NCBI GenBank assembly: GCA_024398105.1
Contig: JAKSJP010000004.1
Span: 1-64,000, forward strand
Direction: 5' to 3'
Source: Bacteroidales bacterium
GTDB taxonomy: Bacteria; Bacteroidota; Bacteroidia; Bacteroidales; UBA932
DNA: 64,000 nucleotides
In this document: positions 52,801-61,875 of the stretch, one piece after another
How the letters are laid out: every line of letters begins with the position of its first letter
Position numbering within the stretch: position 1 is the stretch's first letter
Notes under the pieces: generated by a model
Seen by the model: only the letters and a program-made list of their open reading frames with translations
What the model was told of the DNA's origin: nothing
Database searches by the model: none
Position numbers and translations under genes: made by a program

Positions 52801-53839
52801 CGTACAGGACGCTGAATAGATTTGAACTGTTCTGCCACAGGTTGAGACCGTTGTAGAAGGTTCCTATCCATACATTCCCCTTGAGGTCTTTTGACATGCA
52901 CCAGATGTCACCGCCGGACAGTGAATGAGGGTCGGTGACGAGGTGGTCAAGGTGAGCAGTCTGTCCGTCTATGTTCACATAGATGCCGAATGCTGTACCT
53001 ATCCAGTATTCTCCTTTTACCCTTTCCAACAGGGTCCTGATTTCAGACGATTCCGGCTCGACTTTGTATATCAATCGTGCGTTCTTGGTTATTGTGTTGA
53101 CCATCAAAACATTGCCTTTTGACGTCGAAGCCAGGATGCCGCCATCTGATGCTGTAGCGATATGCGTTACTGTCTCCTCGTTAGGCTTTCCGTTTATGTT
53201 GAAGCTGACCTGGTCGAACCTGTCCGAATCCGGGTTATAAATATAGAGGTATGGGCTTTCCTCAGCATTGAACCATACCTTCTGACCTGAGTCAATGGCA
53301 ATCTCTCTCGCTTTGATATGTCCGCTGGAGATCGGATATCTTGAAATCTTGCCGTCTGTCTTGGAATATTTATAGATTACACTGTCATCGATGCCTTTTG
53401 TCCAGATGTCTGTCTGAAGGAACCAGATGTTTCCGGACTGGTCTGCGGACATATGGTAGCACATCACGCCCTTAAGACCTTCGATGGTCCTGGTTTCTCC
53501 TGTGCCAGGCACATAATAGCCGATACCTTTTGTGGTAGAGAACCATATGGTTCCGTCCATGTCCTCGCAGATCGCTCCGATCATACCTTCGTTGAACTCA
53601 TTTCCAAGCATCTGGTCAGGGACCATGAAGTCATATCCGTCGAATCTGTACAGTCCGTCCTTGGTTCCTACCCACAGGAAACCTCTGCTGTCGGAAAGGC
53701 AGCTGATGATAGTATTGTTCGGGAGCCCGGATTCGCTGTCGTATCTGGTGAAGAAGTGATAGGGAACTGCTGCAGCCTTTGTCGAAATGGTCAGAGCGGC
53801 GCAGACGGTCAGGATTGACAATCTAAGAAAGGTTCTCAT
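49850..53839 (-). CDS. Hybrid two-component system regulator (HTCS) of the polysaccharide locus
   Basis: One-protein sensor and transcription factor of 1329 residues. Signal peptide about 1-23. The periplasmic sensor has many Reg_prop propeller repeats (for example LWVGTKDGLYRFDG, IWISTSRGI-type blades) to about 690 and a Y_Y_Y domain (near 700-765). A membrane segment follows at about 782-806. The cytoplasmic part has HisKA with His837 in NITHEIRTPL, HATPase (GTGLGLPYARSM), a receiver domain with Asp1126 in LVISDIMMP and a C-terminal AraC-type helix-turn-helix. In characterised systems the propeller binds an oligosaccharide and the AraC domain activates the susC operon. It is divergent from susC. 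Confidence 0.96.
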   Translation of the reverse strand: MRTFLRLSILTVCAALTISTKAAAVPYHFFTRYDSESGLPNNTIISCLSDSRGFLWVGTKDGLYRFDGYDFMVPDQMLGNEFNEGMIGAICEDMDGTIWFSTTKGIGYYVPGTGETRTIEGLKGVMCYHMSADQSGNIWFLQTDIWTKGIDDSVIYKYSKTDGKISRYPISSGHIKAREIAIDSGQKVWFNAEESPYLYIYNPDSDRFDQVSFNINGKPNEETVTHIATASDGGILASTSKGNVLMVNTITKNARLIYKVEPESSEIRTLLERVKGEYWIGTAFGIYVNIDGQTAHLDHLVTDPHSLSGGDIWCMSKDLKGNVWIGTFYNGLNLWQNSSNLFSVLYDNPSENSIHGVFIRALCPDGNDNLWIGTEDGGLNCVNLVSKAVRNFDVTNEHGAPINIQGLAINGDDVWIASYENGIYVLDRNTGKVRKHYTYPMENATIRILPHGEVIVGSRRGLFTLDEKTDSFRFLEEFGNGFVHSLLTDSFTGLWVGTYGQGLWYGNSKGSDPMRISIDTPEYALTNNFITSLYEDSHRRLWVTTEGAGLFMAPLDSIKTGHFKFRNIKKGASSESLSSNVTCAVAEDEQGNIWVSTSRGIVQIAPDEMEIKEVFIKNSGILGEQYSYGATYTARNGDIFFGTNQGLFGFSPTRISTMMKTSPIFITEIRADKEDRSTYLRTPGKSTIDSDVITVKHKDIGSLNIRFSAADISLPQSVVYSYTLSKRGKTYKGASTANHVSFVDITPGRYKFSISRMGEEKMENMRTISITITPPIYKSLIAYVLYVILLSGIAVVLIGLLLKRRNSVRSRQLEKMEDRKQQEIYKAKLNFFTNITHEIRTPLTLIKMPLDKIISKGDYTITAKKDLLTMQENTNRLLTLTNQILDMRKMDMNETQLRYVKRDITKLIKKTYSFFEQNAADQHLNMSISIPDTPVEIPCAEDVVSTVMSNLLSNAIKYGKDTIEVLFEQTKDKVKIRVNSNGRRISVEDSEKIFEMFYQIDNGEDGIQRSNGTGLGLPYARSMAKLHNGELYLDTDYPGWNSFVFEIPLTQDSHIEVEKKNVTEDGTPKEEKDSNFHFILIVEDDPDMRSYISNELSDEYNTVTAANGEDALKVIQSQRIDLVISDIMMPVMDGCQLCNEIKSSTDYSHIPVILLTAAVGIETRMETLQVGADGYIEKPFSMELLRANVSNLFKNREIAYHQFVNSPLTHYNSVTVSNVDQKYMDKLHEVIINNLSDHNLNVDTLADMLSTSKSTLYRKVKGNTGLNINEYIRVCRLKQAAEMLASQKYRVNEVADLVGFSSPSYFATSFQKQFNISPSNFVKQLRGDD

Positions 53840-54071
53840 TTCTCTTTAGATATCTTACGTGTGTTAAGATTGTTAGAAGACGCAATTTATGAATTATTTT
53901 TTGAATTTATAGTCGGAATGCTCTAAAATCAATAGTGTAAAACATCTATTTTGGTGTAATTCAATGCTTTCGATTGAAAGTTTTGCGTTTTCAATGATAA
54001 CTATTAAATTCAGTTCATTCTTTTAAAAATCTTTCATTTTTTTTACTTTATCGCTTAAAATTTGAGTTGAG

Positions 54072-54102
54072 TTGGATTTTTTCAAATCTATCAATATATT
54101 TG
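54072..54102 (+). promoter_or_regulatory. Promoter of the SusC/SusD operon
   Basis: TTG (54072-54074), 20-base spacer, then TATATTTG (54095-54102), a full match to the Bacteroidetes -33/-7 arrangement. The leader to the ATG at 54226 is about 115 bases and contains a short CGTAC/GTACG hairpin (about 54143-54160). The remaining spacer from 53840 is very AT-rich and is the expected place for HTCS binding, but I could not define a site. Confidence 0.65.
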
Positions 54103-54225
54103 TTTATTCGATTTAGGTGAAAGCCGAAAATCCACTACCTATTCGTACATAGAAGTACGCATGATTAATTAGTCAACCTATTCAGTCAAGGCTGAAACAC
54201 ACTATTAACTATTAATTAATATTCT

Positions 54226-57200
54226 ATGTTTAAACAACTATCTGCTAAACTGGCTGCGATCGTCATGATCTTTGCCATGACTGCTCTGGGCGTTTCTGCT
54301 CAGAACAGAGCGATTAACGGTACTGTTGTTGACGGCGCGGGTGTTCCTGTCATCGGAGCATCTGTATTTGTTGTCGGCAATACTACTAATGGTGCTATTA
54401 CAGACGTTGACGGTAAGTTCGTCCTGAACGTTCCGGCAAATTCTACCATCTCTGTATCATGCATCGGTTACACGACACAGACTATCCCTGTAGGAAACCA
54501 GTCTGTATTCAATGTAGTTCTCGCAGAGGATTCTGAGTTCCTCGAGGAGACAGTCGTCATCGGTTACGGTGTCCAGAAGAAGTCAGACCTTACAGGTGCT
54601 GTCGCATCAGTACGTCAGGAGGACCTCAAGAACCGTTCAACATCCGATGCAGCCCAGGCTCTCCAGGGAAAGGTATCCGGCGTTCACATCCTTTCAAACG
54701 CTGCTCCTGGTGAGGGCGCTTCAATCCGTGTCCGCGGTTACTCTTCTAACTCTGGTTCAATCGGACCTCTCCTCATCGTGGACGGTCTCCAGGTGTCAAG
54801 CATCCAGTACCTCGATCCTTCAATGATCGAATCAATCGAGGTCCTCAAGGACGCTGCATCCGCTGCGATCTACGGTGCGCAGGCTGGTAACGGTGTCGTT
54901 CTCGTGACCACAAAGAGCGGTCAGGACGGCCACACCTCTGTTACTTACACAGCAAAGGCTACCCTTTCATCGATCAACTCACATCCTCAGATGAACCGTG
55001 CCGACATGCTCGAGTACCTCAAGCTCGAGTACGGTGATACATTCGTTGACGAGAAGCTCGCTCTCTTCGATTATTCACATCCTGACTATAAGGATGGCGT
55101 GATCGACACAGACTGGGTGAATGCATACACAGAGCCTACATGGAGCCAGCAGCACTCTATCAGCTTCTCAGGCGGTAACAAGAACGGTCACTTCTTCACA
55201 TCCCTCAACTACACCCACGAAGACGGTGTCGTAAAGGGCAACAAGGACTACTACAACCGTCTCACCGCACAGGTGAACGCTGACTACAACATCTTCAAGT
55301 GGCTCAACGTATCCACCAACAACTCTATCGAGAAGTATGCTTCCCACGGCGTATCACAGCGTGGCTACTCATCTTCATTCGAGGCGATGCTCCTCATGGA
55401 CCCTACCACTCCAGTATACTGGAAGACCATCAACGAGATGCCTACAGGCTTCAGGGACATCTACGAGGCTGTCCAGGCCGGAACAAACGACATCCCTTAC
55501 AAATTCTTCGGTGACGAGAACGGCTGGTTCGCAAACACCAAGTACTCAGACGCCGAGGGTTCACCTCTCGCAAAGCGCGACTCTGACAACAGCACCAGCG
55601 GCGGTTTCAACATCAACGGTACAATGGCAGCAAACGTGACACCTATCAAGGGTCTCACCATCACCTCACGTCTCGGCTACCGTCTCGCATTCAGCAACAG
55701 CCACAACTTCAGCACCCCTTATTATATCGGTGACCGTGGTTCAACCACTACCTATTCAATCTCGGCAGGTGCATCTACAAGCTGGTACTACCAGTGGGAG
55801 AACTTCGCAAACTACATGAAGAACTTCGGCAAGCACAGCATCACCGCGATGGCCGGTATGTCATACCGTGAGTCACACAGCGACAGCGTAAGTGCTTCTG
55901 CATCAGGAAACGACATCCTTTCTTCATACGAGGAGAACTTCCAGTACCTCAACTATGTGAAGAGCGACGCTGCAAAGTCTTTCAGCAACCTCCCAGGCTT
56001 GTCGAACTCACTCGCATACTTCGGACGTCTCATCTACACATACGACAACCGTTACAGCATCCAGGCCAACTTCCGTGCTGACGCATTCGACTCATCGAAG
56101 CTCTCTGCACGTAACCGCTGGGGTTACTTCCCATCAGTCTCAGTCGGCTGGACAGTGTCTAACGAGAAGTTCTTCAAGGACAACATCAGCTCAAGCGCAT
56201 TCAACTTCCTCAAGCTCCGTGCTTCATGGGGTCGCAACGGTAACATCTCAGTCCTCAGCGGCTATCCATATTCTACCACCATCTCAAAGGGTAACAGCTT
56301 CTATCAGTACGACGTAGAGAATTCAGGTGCTGTGGCATCCTCATCACCTGGCGGTCTTGCAAACCCTAACCTCTCATGGGAGACATCAGAGCAGATCGAC
56401 CTCGGTCTTGATGCAAGATTCCTCAACAACCGACTCACCCTCGGTGTCGACTACTTCGACAAGAGGACCAAGGACCTTCTCTTCAGCAAGCCAGTACCTC
56501 CTGAGCTCGGTGTAAGCTCAGTTACCATCAACGGTGGTCAGGTTCTCAACAGAGGTCTCGAGATCGAGCTCTCATGGAAGGACAACATCGGTGACTTCAG
56601 CTATGGCATCACAGGTAACTTCTCTACCCTCAAGAACCAGGTACTCGAACTCCCTGAGGGAACATCAAGGACCACCAAGACAGATGCAAGCTCATCTAAC
56701 TACCAGGTACAGACCGTGTTCGACGCTGGCTATCCAATCTGGTACATCCGTGGCTACCAGTATGCCGGTCTCAATGCAACAGAATATGACGGACACAAGG
56801 TAGTCGACTATCTCGTCGACTACAGCGGCGACGGCAAGATCGACGCATCCGACATGGTGATGATCGGCCAGGGTACTCCAAAGGTGACCTTCGGTCTCAA
56901 CATCAACCTTGCATACAAGGGCTTCGACCTCCTCGTGTTCGGTTCAGGCGTTGCAGGCAACTCAATCATGCCAGTCCTCTACCGTACAGGTTTCAAGAAC
57001 CAGCTCCAGTATCAGCTTGACGAGTACAAGAAGGGTAACTATCCACATCCTTCAGAGACACAAGGTAACTACCAGTTCTGGTCATCATCAGCTAACCTCT
57101 TCAAGGGTGACTACTTCAGGATCAAGCAGCTCCAGCTCGGTTACACCATCCCTGCATCCATCACAAGAAAGGCAGCGATCAGCAACCTCCGCGTCTATGT

Positions 57201-57348
57201 ATCTCTTGATGACTACTTCACATTCACATCATACCAGGGACTTGACCCAGAGACTGCTTCTACCAACAACTCATCAGGTGCCGGTCTTGACTGGGGTTCA
57301 TATCCTACCATGCAGAAGCTCATCCTTGGTGTAAACCTCACATTCTAA
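54226..57348 (+). CDS. SusC-like TonB-dependent outer-membrane transporter
   Basis: Outer-membrane importer of oligosaccharides, 1040 residues. Signal peptide about 1-25, then a carboxypeptidase-regulatory-like domain (INGTVVDGAGVPVIGASVF) at about 28-105. The SusC signature EETVVIGYGVQKKSDLTGAV precedes the plug (VLKDAASAAIYGAQAGNGV). A 22-stranded barrel follows and ends in an aromatic residue (LILGVNLTF). It works with the SusD lipoprotein encoded 12 bases downstream. The operon is probably activated by the divergent HTCS. Confidence 0.97.
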   Translation: MFKQLSAKLAAIVMIFAMTALGVSAQNRAINGTVVDGAGVPVIGASVFVVGNTTNGAITDVDGKFVLNVPANSTISVSCIGYTTQTIPVGNQSVFNVVLAEDSEFLEETVVIGYGVQKKSDLTGAVASVRQEDLKNRSTSDAAQALQGKVSGVHILSNAAPGEGASIRVRGYSSNSGSIGPLLIVDGLQVSSIQYLDPSMIESIEVLKDAASAAIYGAQAGNGVVLVTTKSGQDGHTSVTYTAKATLSSINSHPQMNRADMLEYLKLEYGDTFVDEKLALFDYSHPDYKDGVIDTDWVNAYTEPTWSQQHSISFSGGNKNGHFFTSLNYTHEDGVVKGNKDYYNRLTAQVNADYNIFKWLNVSTNNSIEKYASHGVSQRGYSSSFEAMLLMDPTTPVYWKTINEMPTGFRDIYEAVQAGTNDIPYKFFGDENGWFANTKYSDAEGSPLAKRDSDNSTSGGFNINGTMAANVTPIKGLTITSRLGYRLAFSNSHNFSTPYYIGDRGSTTTYSISAGASTSWYYQWENFANYMKNFGKHSITAMAGMSYRESHSDSVSASASGNDILSSYEENFQYLNYVKSDAAKSFSNLPGLSNSLAYFGRLIYTYDNRYSIQANFRADAFDSSKLSARNRWGYFPSVSVGWTVSNEKFFKDNISSSAFNFLKLRASWGRNGNISVLSGYPYSTTISKGNSFYQYDVENSGAVASSSPGGLANPNLSWETSEQIDLGLDARFLNNRLTLGVDYFDKRTKDLLFSKPVPPELGVSSVTINGGQVLNRGLEIELSWKDNIGDFSYGITGNFSTLKNQVLELPEGTSRTTKTDASSSNYQVQTVFDAGYPIWYIRGYQYAGLNATEYDGHKVVDYLVDYSGDGKIDASDMVMIGQGTPKVTFGLNINLAYKGFDLLVFGSGVAGNSIMPVLYRTGFKNQLQYQLDEYKKGNYPHPSETQGNYQFWSSSANLFKGDYFRIKQLQLGYTIPASITRKAAISNLRVYVSLDDYFTFTSYQGLDPETASTNNSSGAGLDWGSYPTMQKLILGVNLTF

Positions 57349-57360
57349 TAATTGTCAGAT

Positions 57361-59166
57361 ATGAAAAAAATAATTCTCCCTATACTTTTAGGATTCGCTC
57401 TCGTGGCAGTCAGCTGCCAGTCGAAGCTTGATATCCCTCAGAAGGGTGTCGTAGCATATGACACTTTCTATGCTTCAGATGCGGATTGCGAGGCTGCTCT
57501 TGCTGACATGTATGCAAACTACATAAGCCAGGTTGCAGGTACTGAAGGTATCGACAACCCTGAGCAGGTGATGCTCAACTACTCTGCAGATGATATCCTC
57601 GCTGCCGGTGGCAACAGCCATGACCACGAGCCATTCCGTAACTTCTGTGAGTTCCGTTATGATGATTCAAACGGTACACTTAAGTCTGCTTACCAGCGTT
57701 ACTACTACGCAATCTATCACGCAAACCTCGTGATCTCAAACTTCACAACTGAGAACAGAGCAGGTGATGCACCAAAGTGGGAGTCTGACTACACAAAGCA
57801 GGCTGTCGCTGAGGCCCGCGTGATGCGCGCATACCTCCACATGATGACCGCCCTCCTCTGGAACTGTCCTCCTCTCGTTGACCGCGTCCTCGAGGGTGAT
57901 GAGATGCCTACAAACGCAGAAAGCCAGGAGCAGATCCTCTCATGGGTCGTTTCTGAGTGCGAGAAGGCCATCAGCTCAGGTGCTCTTCCTAAGCGTAACG
58001 GTGCTGCTGACAAGAACGCTACCGCTCGCATGAGCGTCGGTTTCGCACAGTTCATCGCTGGAAAGGCTGCAATGTTCAACAACGATCCTGCAACCGCCCG
58101 CAAGTACCTCGGTGACCTCATCAACTCAGGTAGCTACTCACTTGTACCTTCAGACGAGTATTGGACAAACTTCCATATGGCAGGTGACGGCAATTCCGAG
58201 AAGATCTTCGAACCAAATGTAGTTGAGGATCAGGACTGGCTCAAGGGCTTCGGTGCATACCAGCGTACACGTTGGATGGTTTCCAACGTATTCTGCTGGA
58301 GAACTGACAACCTCGCATCTACACCTTCACCAGAAGCTGGTTACCAGGGCTGGAACGGTGGTGCCATCACTGTTGATTTCGCTAAGAAATTCGTTGAGCA
58401 CGACGGTAACTCTCCACGTCGTAGGGCTTGCTTCCTCACAGCTGATGAGTGGCTCTATGAGATGGAATGGGAAGGCTCAAAGGTGAACGATGGTACACTT
58501 GAGCAGAAGAAGGAAGACCCTAAGCGTGGTATCCTTCCTGGTGGTTCAGTATTCAGCCACGGTCCATACTTCGAGTGGAAGCATATGTGCTTCACCAAGA
58601 TTCCTAAGCTCCTCGCAGGCGACAAGGAGTATCCAATCGATCAGGTTTCATACCTTGGAAAACCTCAGAATGCAACAAACTTCAAGGTTGCACGTTATGC
58701 TGAGGCACTCCTTCTCTACGCTGAGGCATGTATCGGTTCATCTGACGAGGCTAAGGGTCTCAAGGCTCTCAACGATGTCCAGGAGCGTTCAGGTTCTGGC
58801 AAGATCAGCTCAAAGCTTACATGGGAAGCTGTCGCTGAGGAGAAGCAGTATGAGATGTGGTTCGAGTCTTGCCGTTTCCTCGATCTCGTTCGTTGGAGCA
58901 AGCAGGGCAAGGTTGACATGGCTTCTATCTACAACGGCAAGGGCAACCTCCATGAGACTGCAGTTACCGTTAAGGATGCATACAAGGCAGAGTACAACGA
59001 TGATAATGAGTTCGTGAGGTGCATCACTCCTCATGAGCTTTACACAGAAAAGTGTGAACTCGTGTACAGCGACTTCGTAAAGGGTCAGCATGAGTACTTC
59101 CCATTCCCACTCGATGTCAAGAATTCAAATCCTAACCTCCACGACGTTCTTGGTTGGGCAAAGTAA
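57361..59166 (+). CDS. SusD/RagB-like glycan-binding lipoprotein
   Basis: Surface lipoprotein of 601 residues (lipobox LVAVSC, Cys19) that forms the lid on SusC and binds glycan. Typical features are the TPR-like N-terminal helices with AEARVMRAYLHMM, the RYAEALLLYAEA motif and the C-terminal FPFPLDVKNSNPNL. The ATG at 57361 is chosen over a TTG at 57352 because it begins the signal peptide. Unlike many loci, no SusE/SusF-type or other surface glycan-binding protein gene follows; a terminator comes next. Confidence 0.96.
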   Translation: MKKIILPILLGFALVAVSCQSKLDIPQKGVVAYDTFYASDADCEAALADMYANYISQVAGTEGIDNPEQVMLNYSADDILAAGGNSHDHEPFRNFCEFRYDDSNGTLKSAYQRYYYAIYHANLVISNFTTENRAGDAPKWESDYTKQAVAEARVMRAYLHMMTALLWNCPPLVDRVLEGDEMPTNAESQEQILSWVVSECEKAISSGALPKRNGAADKNATARMSVGFAQFIAGKAAMFNNDPATARKYLGDLINSGSYSLVPSDEYWTNFHMAGDGNSEKIFEPNVVEDQDWLKGFGAYQRTRWMVSNVFCWRTDNLASTPSPEAGYQGWNGGAITVDFAKKFVEHDGNSPRRRACFLTADEWLYEMEWEGSKVNDGTLEQKKEDPKRGILPGGSVFSHGPYFEWKHMCFTKIPKLLAGDKEYPIDQVSYLGKPQNATNFKVARYAEALLLYAEACIGSSDEAKGLKALNDVQERSGSGKISSKLTWEAVAEEKQYEMWFESCRFLDLVRWSKQGKVDMASIYNGKGNLHETAVTVKDAYKAEYNDDNEFVRCITPHELYTEKCELVYSDFVKGQHEYFPFPLDVKNSNPNLHDVLGWAK

Positions 59167-59189
59167 TTCTTAATTGAATTGATAAGATT

Positions 59190-59222
59190 GCAGGATCCGG
59201 TTTTCCGGATCCTGCTTTTTTA
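59190..59222 (+). terminator. Rho-independent terminator after susD
   Basis: GCAGGATCCGG (59190-59200), TTTT loop, CCGGATCCTGC (59205-59215), then a T run. It separates susCD from the GH51 group. Confidence 0.95.
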
Positions 59223-59332
59223 TGCATATTCCCTTATTTCAATTGTTTGAATGTCTTAAACTTTGATTATATTTACTGATTGGAGCATTATGTTCCGCAT
59301 ATAGCCACGAATACAATCAAAATCTTAAGATA

Positions 59333-61870
59333 ATGAAGAAATTCCTAATCTCTGCATCGTGCCTTGCACTTGCATCAGCGCTCACATTGAGTGCGCAGGA
59401 TGTGTCTATCAACGTGAATTCGACAAAGACTGCCGGAATCATCGATGAGACCATCTATGGACAGCTCTTCGAGCACATCTATTTCTCTGCCAACAACGGT
59501 GTATGGCAGGAGATGATCTACGAACGCTCTTTCGAGCCTGAGCACTATCCTGGCATCACTCCTCGTGACGGTTATTTCGACGGTTGGTATGCCGACGATG
59601 ACAACGTCCTCCACTCTCCGACACGTTACGAGCAGCCTATCCCGGTGGCAACCATAGACTCCGACTCATATGAGATCAACATGGACATCGACTGGAGAGC
59701 ATATAAGCTTGCCAGAAGATCATGGTCAGGCGGTCTCCATGATATCCGCATCGCTTTCAGGAACAATGCAGACGGTTCTCCTGTCTATTTCAGGATCCAT
59801 GACCCATACTACGAGTCCCAGACTTTCTCTCCACTCCAGACCGCGGCCATGGCAGAGGCCGCTGAGAGAGCAAAGGCTATGGAGGAACTCCAGAAGGCTC
59901 AGAACCAGGCAGACTTCTCTTTCGCTACGATGGTAGAGAAGGAAGTGACCATGCGTGGCCGTACAAGAGTCATGAACGTACTCGAGCCGATGAAGTCATA
60001 CCATGCCAACAAGAGCCAGATCAACTCAGGCGGAATGTGGCATCATCTCCGCATCGTCGTGAAGGGAAAGAGCGCCAAGGCCTACTGGGATGGCAAGCAG
60101 GTCCTCTCATATTCCATCGCAGGCGCTGCCAAGAACGATGTCGTACTCTGGGTGAACTATACAGAGGCATACTATAAGAACATCAAGATAACCTCTACCG
60201 ACGGCAAGAAGGTCTATTTCGAAGGAATGCCTAAGGATGTGCTCATCCCTCAGGTAGCTCCACAGTGGACCAGCTTCGGAAACGGCAGGTTCGAGATGAT
60301 GAAGGACGATGCAGTCAACATGCGTTACTCACAGAAGATCTCTTCTCCTTCAGGTGTCAGCGGTGTCGCTCAGGGTCCTCAGAGCATCAAGGCAGGTGAG
60401 AAGTACATCGGTTCTGTCTATGCCAAGGGTGACTCAAAGGCAACCCTCAGCGTAGCGATGAAGGGCAAGAACGGCTATGTGGCACGTCAGGTGCTCGGAA
60501 AGCCAGGCAAGGACTGGACAAAGTATGAGTTCGAGCTTTCTTCTCCTTCATACAATGGAGACGCAGATTTCGCTATCGAGGCTGAAGGTGGCGACCTTCA
60601 GGTGGATATGGTTACCATGAGCACAAAGACAGGTCTCGACCTCGGCGGTTTCCGTCCTGATATCTTCAAAGCTGTCAAGGATCTCCATCCTACACTTCTT
60701 CGCTGGCCAGGTGGCGGCTATGTAGCTCAGTACCATTGGAAGTGGGGCGTCGGCCCTCAGGAGGCACGCGAGAGATGGCCACACTGGATGTGGATGGACT
60801 ACGACCAGAACTGCTTCGGTATCGATGAGTTCATGCGATTCTGCCGCGAGATCAACACTGAGCCTGTGATGGTTGTCAGCGTCGCGTTCGAGCGTCCTGA
60901 AGAGGAATATGACGCAATCATGCAGGAGGCCCTCGAGTGGCTCCGCTACTGCAACGAGCCAGCAACAGGCGAGTGGGGTGCGAAGAGAGCTGCCAACGGT
61001 CATCCTGAACCATACAACGTGAAATACTGGGAGATCGACAACGAGATGTGGGAGATGGGTATCGAGAGATACGAGAAGTGTGTCCGCGATTACTCAAAGG
61101 CAATGAGGGAGATCGACCCTAGCATCAAGATCATCGCATGCGGCGGTTTCCCTGACGACGAAGGCTTCATCAAGCGTTCATCTAACTACTTCGATTTCAT
61201 CAGTCTCCACCACTACGAGCAGCAGGGTGGCTACGCTACCGGTCCTGCACGTCTTGGCGAGCAGTACAACCGTTATGCAGACTGGATCTCCAAGTCACCT
61301 AACCCACATGTGAAGCTCTTCATCTCTGAGTGGAACCTTCAGTCTATCGACTGGCGTACAGGTCTCTTCGCAGGCGGTTTCCTCAACATGTGCGAGAATA
61401 CTCCTGTAGTCGGCATGGGTGCAGCGGCTCTCTTCATCAGAAGGACCGACATGCCAGACTGGAACAACGCGTTCATCAACTTTGACTACAAGGACGTATT
61501 CGTAGCTCCTAACTATCAGGTTACCAAGCTCTGGTATGACAACTACACTCCATACAGACTTGAGTACAGCGGAGACGTGAAGGATCTCAGCGTCACAACC
61601 ACACTCTCCGCAGACGGTACCCATGTGATCGTTAAGCTCGTCAATGCAACAGAAAAGCCGATCAGCATCAAGATCAATGGCGACTGGGCAGGCATCGAGT
61701 CTGCTTCTTATGAGTATTATGCACCAGGCGACCTCATGGTTGCCAACTCAATGGAGAACAAGAATGCAGTTGCACTCAAGACTGCTTCTCCAAAGGTCGC
61801 TGACAACTCTGTCACACTCACTGCAGACGCATATTCTGCAGGCGTTCTCAAAATCTACAAGAAATTCTAA
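59333..61870 (+). CDS. GH51 alpha-L-arabinofuranosidase with inserted carbohydrate-binding-like modules
   Basis: Exported enzyme of 845 residues; signal peptide about 1-21. The opening GIIDETIYGQLFEHIYFS is typical of GH51. The barrel carries acid/base Glu571 in YWEIDNEMWEMG and nucleophile Glu666 in LFISEWNLQS. Between them and the N-terminus lie a lectin-like insert (about 110-300, with GGMWHHLRIVVKGKSAKAYW) and a CBM4/9-like module (about 320-440, with IKAGEKYIGSVYAKGDSKA). It would remove arabinose side chains. The following GH43 gene starts five bases after its stop. Confidence 0.94.
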   Translation: MKKFLISASCLALASALTLSAQDVSINVNSTKTAGIIDETIYGQLFEHIYFSANNGVWQEMIYERSFEPEHYPGITPRDGYFDGWYADDDNVLHSPTRYEQPIPVATIDSDSYEINMDIDWRAYKLARRSWSGGLHDIRIAFRNNADGSPVYFRIHDPYYESQTFSPLQTAAMAEAAERAKAMEELQKAQNQADFSFATMVEKEVTMRGRTRVMNVLEPMKSYHANKSQINSGGMWHHLRIVVKGKSAKAYWDGKQVLSYSIAGAAKNDVVLWVNYTEAYYKNIKITSTDGKKVYFEGMPKDVLIPQVAPQWTSFGNGRFEMMKDDAVNMRYSQKISSPSGVSGVAQGPQSIKAGEKYIGSVYAKGDSKATLSVAMKGKNGYVARQVLGKPGKDWTKYEFELSSPSYNGDADFAIEAEGGDLQVDMVTMSTKTGLDLGGFRPDIFKAVKDLHPTLLRWPGGGYVAQYHWKWGVGPQEARERWPHWMWMDYDQNCFGIDEFMRFCREINTEPVMVVSVAFERPEEEYDAIMQEALEWLRYCNEPATGEWGAKRAANGHPEPYNVKYWEIDNEMWEMGIERYEKCVRDYSKAMREIDPSIKIIACGGFPDDEGFIKRSSNYFDFISLHHYEQQGGYATGPARLGEQYNRYADWISKSPNPHVKLFISEWNLQSIDWRTGLFAGGFLNMCENTPVVGMGAAALFIRRTDMPDWNNAFINFDYKDVFVAPNYQVTKLWYDNYTPYRLEYSGDVKDLSVTTTLSADGTHVIVKLVNATEKPISIKINGDWAGIESASYEYYAPGDLMVANSMENKNAVALKTASPKVADNSVTLTADAYSAGVLKIYKKF

Positions 61871-61875
61871 TCAAT

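Noticed and set aside
51705-53818. Plus-strand open frames within the HTCS gene
   Set aside because: Antisense shadows of a complete 1329-residue regulator.
53840-54225. Riboswitch or small RNA gene in the HTCS-susC spacer
   Set aside because: AT-rich spacer with a promoter and only a short hairpin; no recognisable riboswitch pattern.
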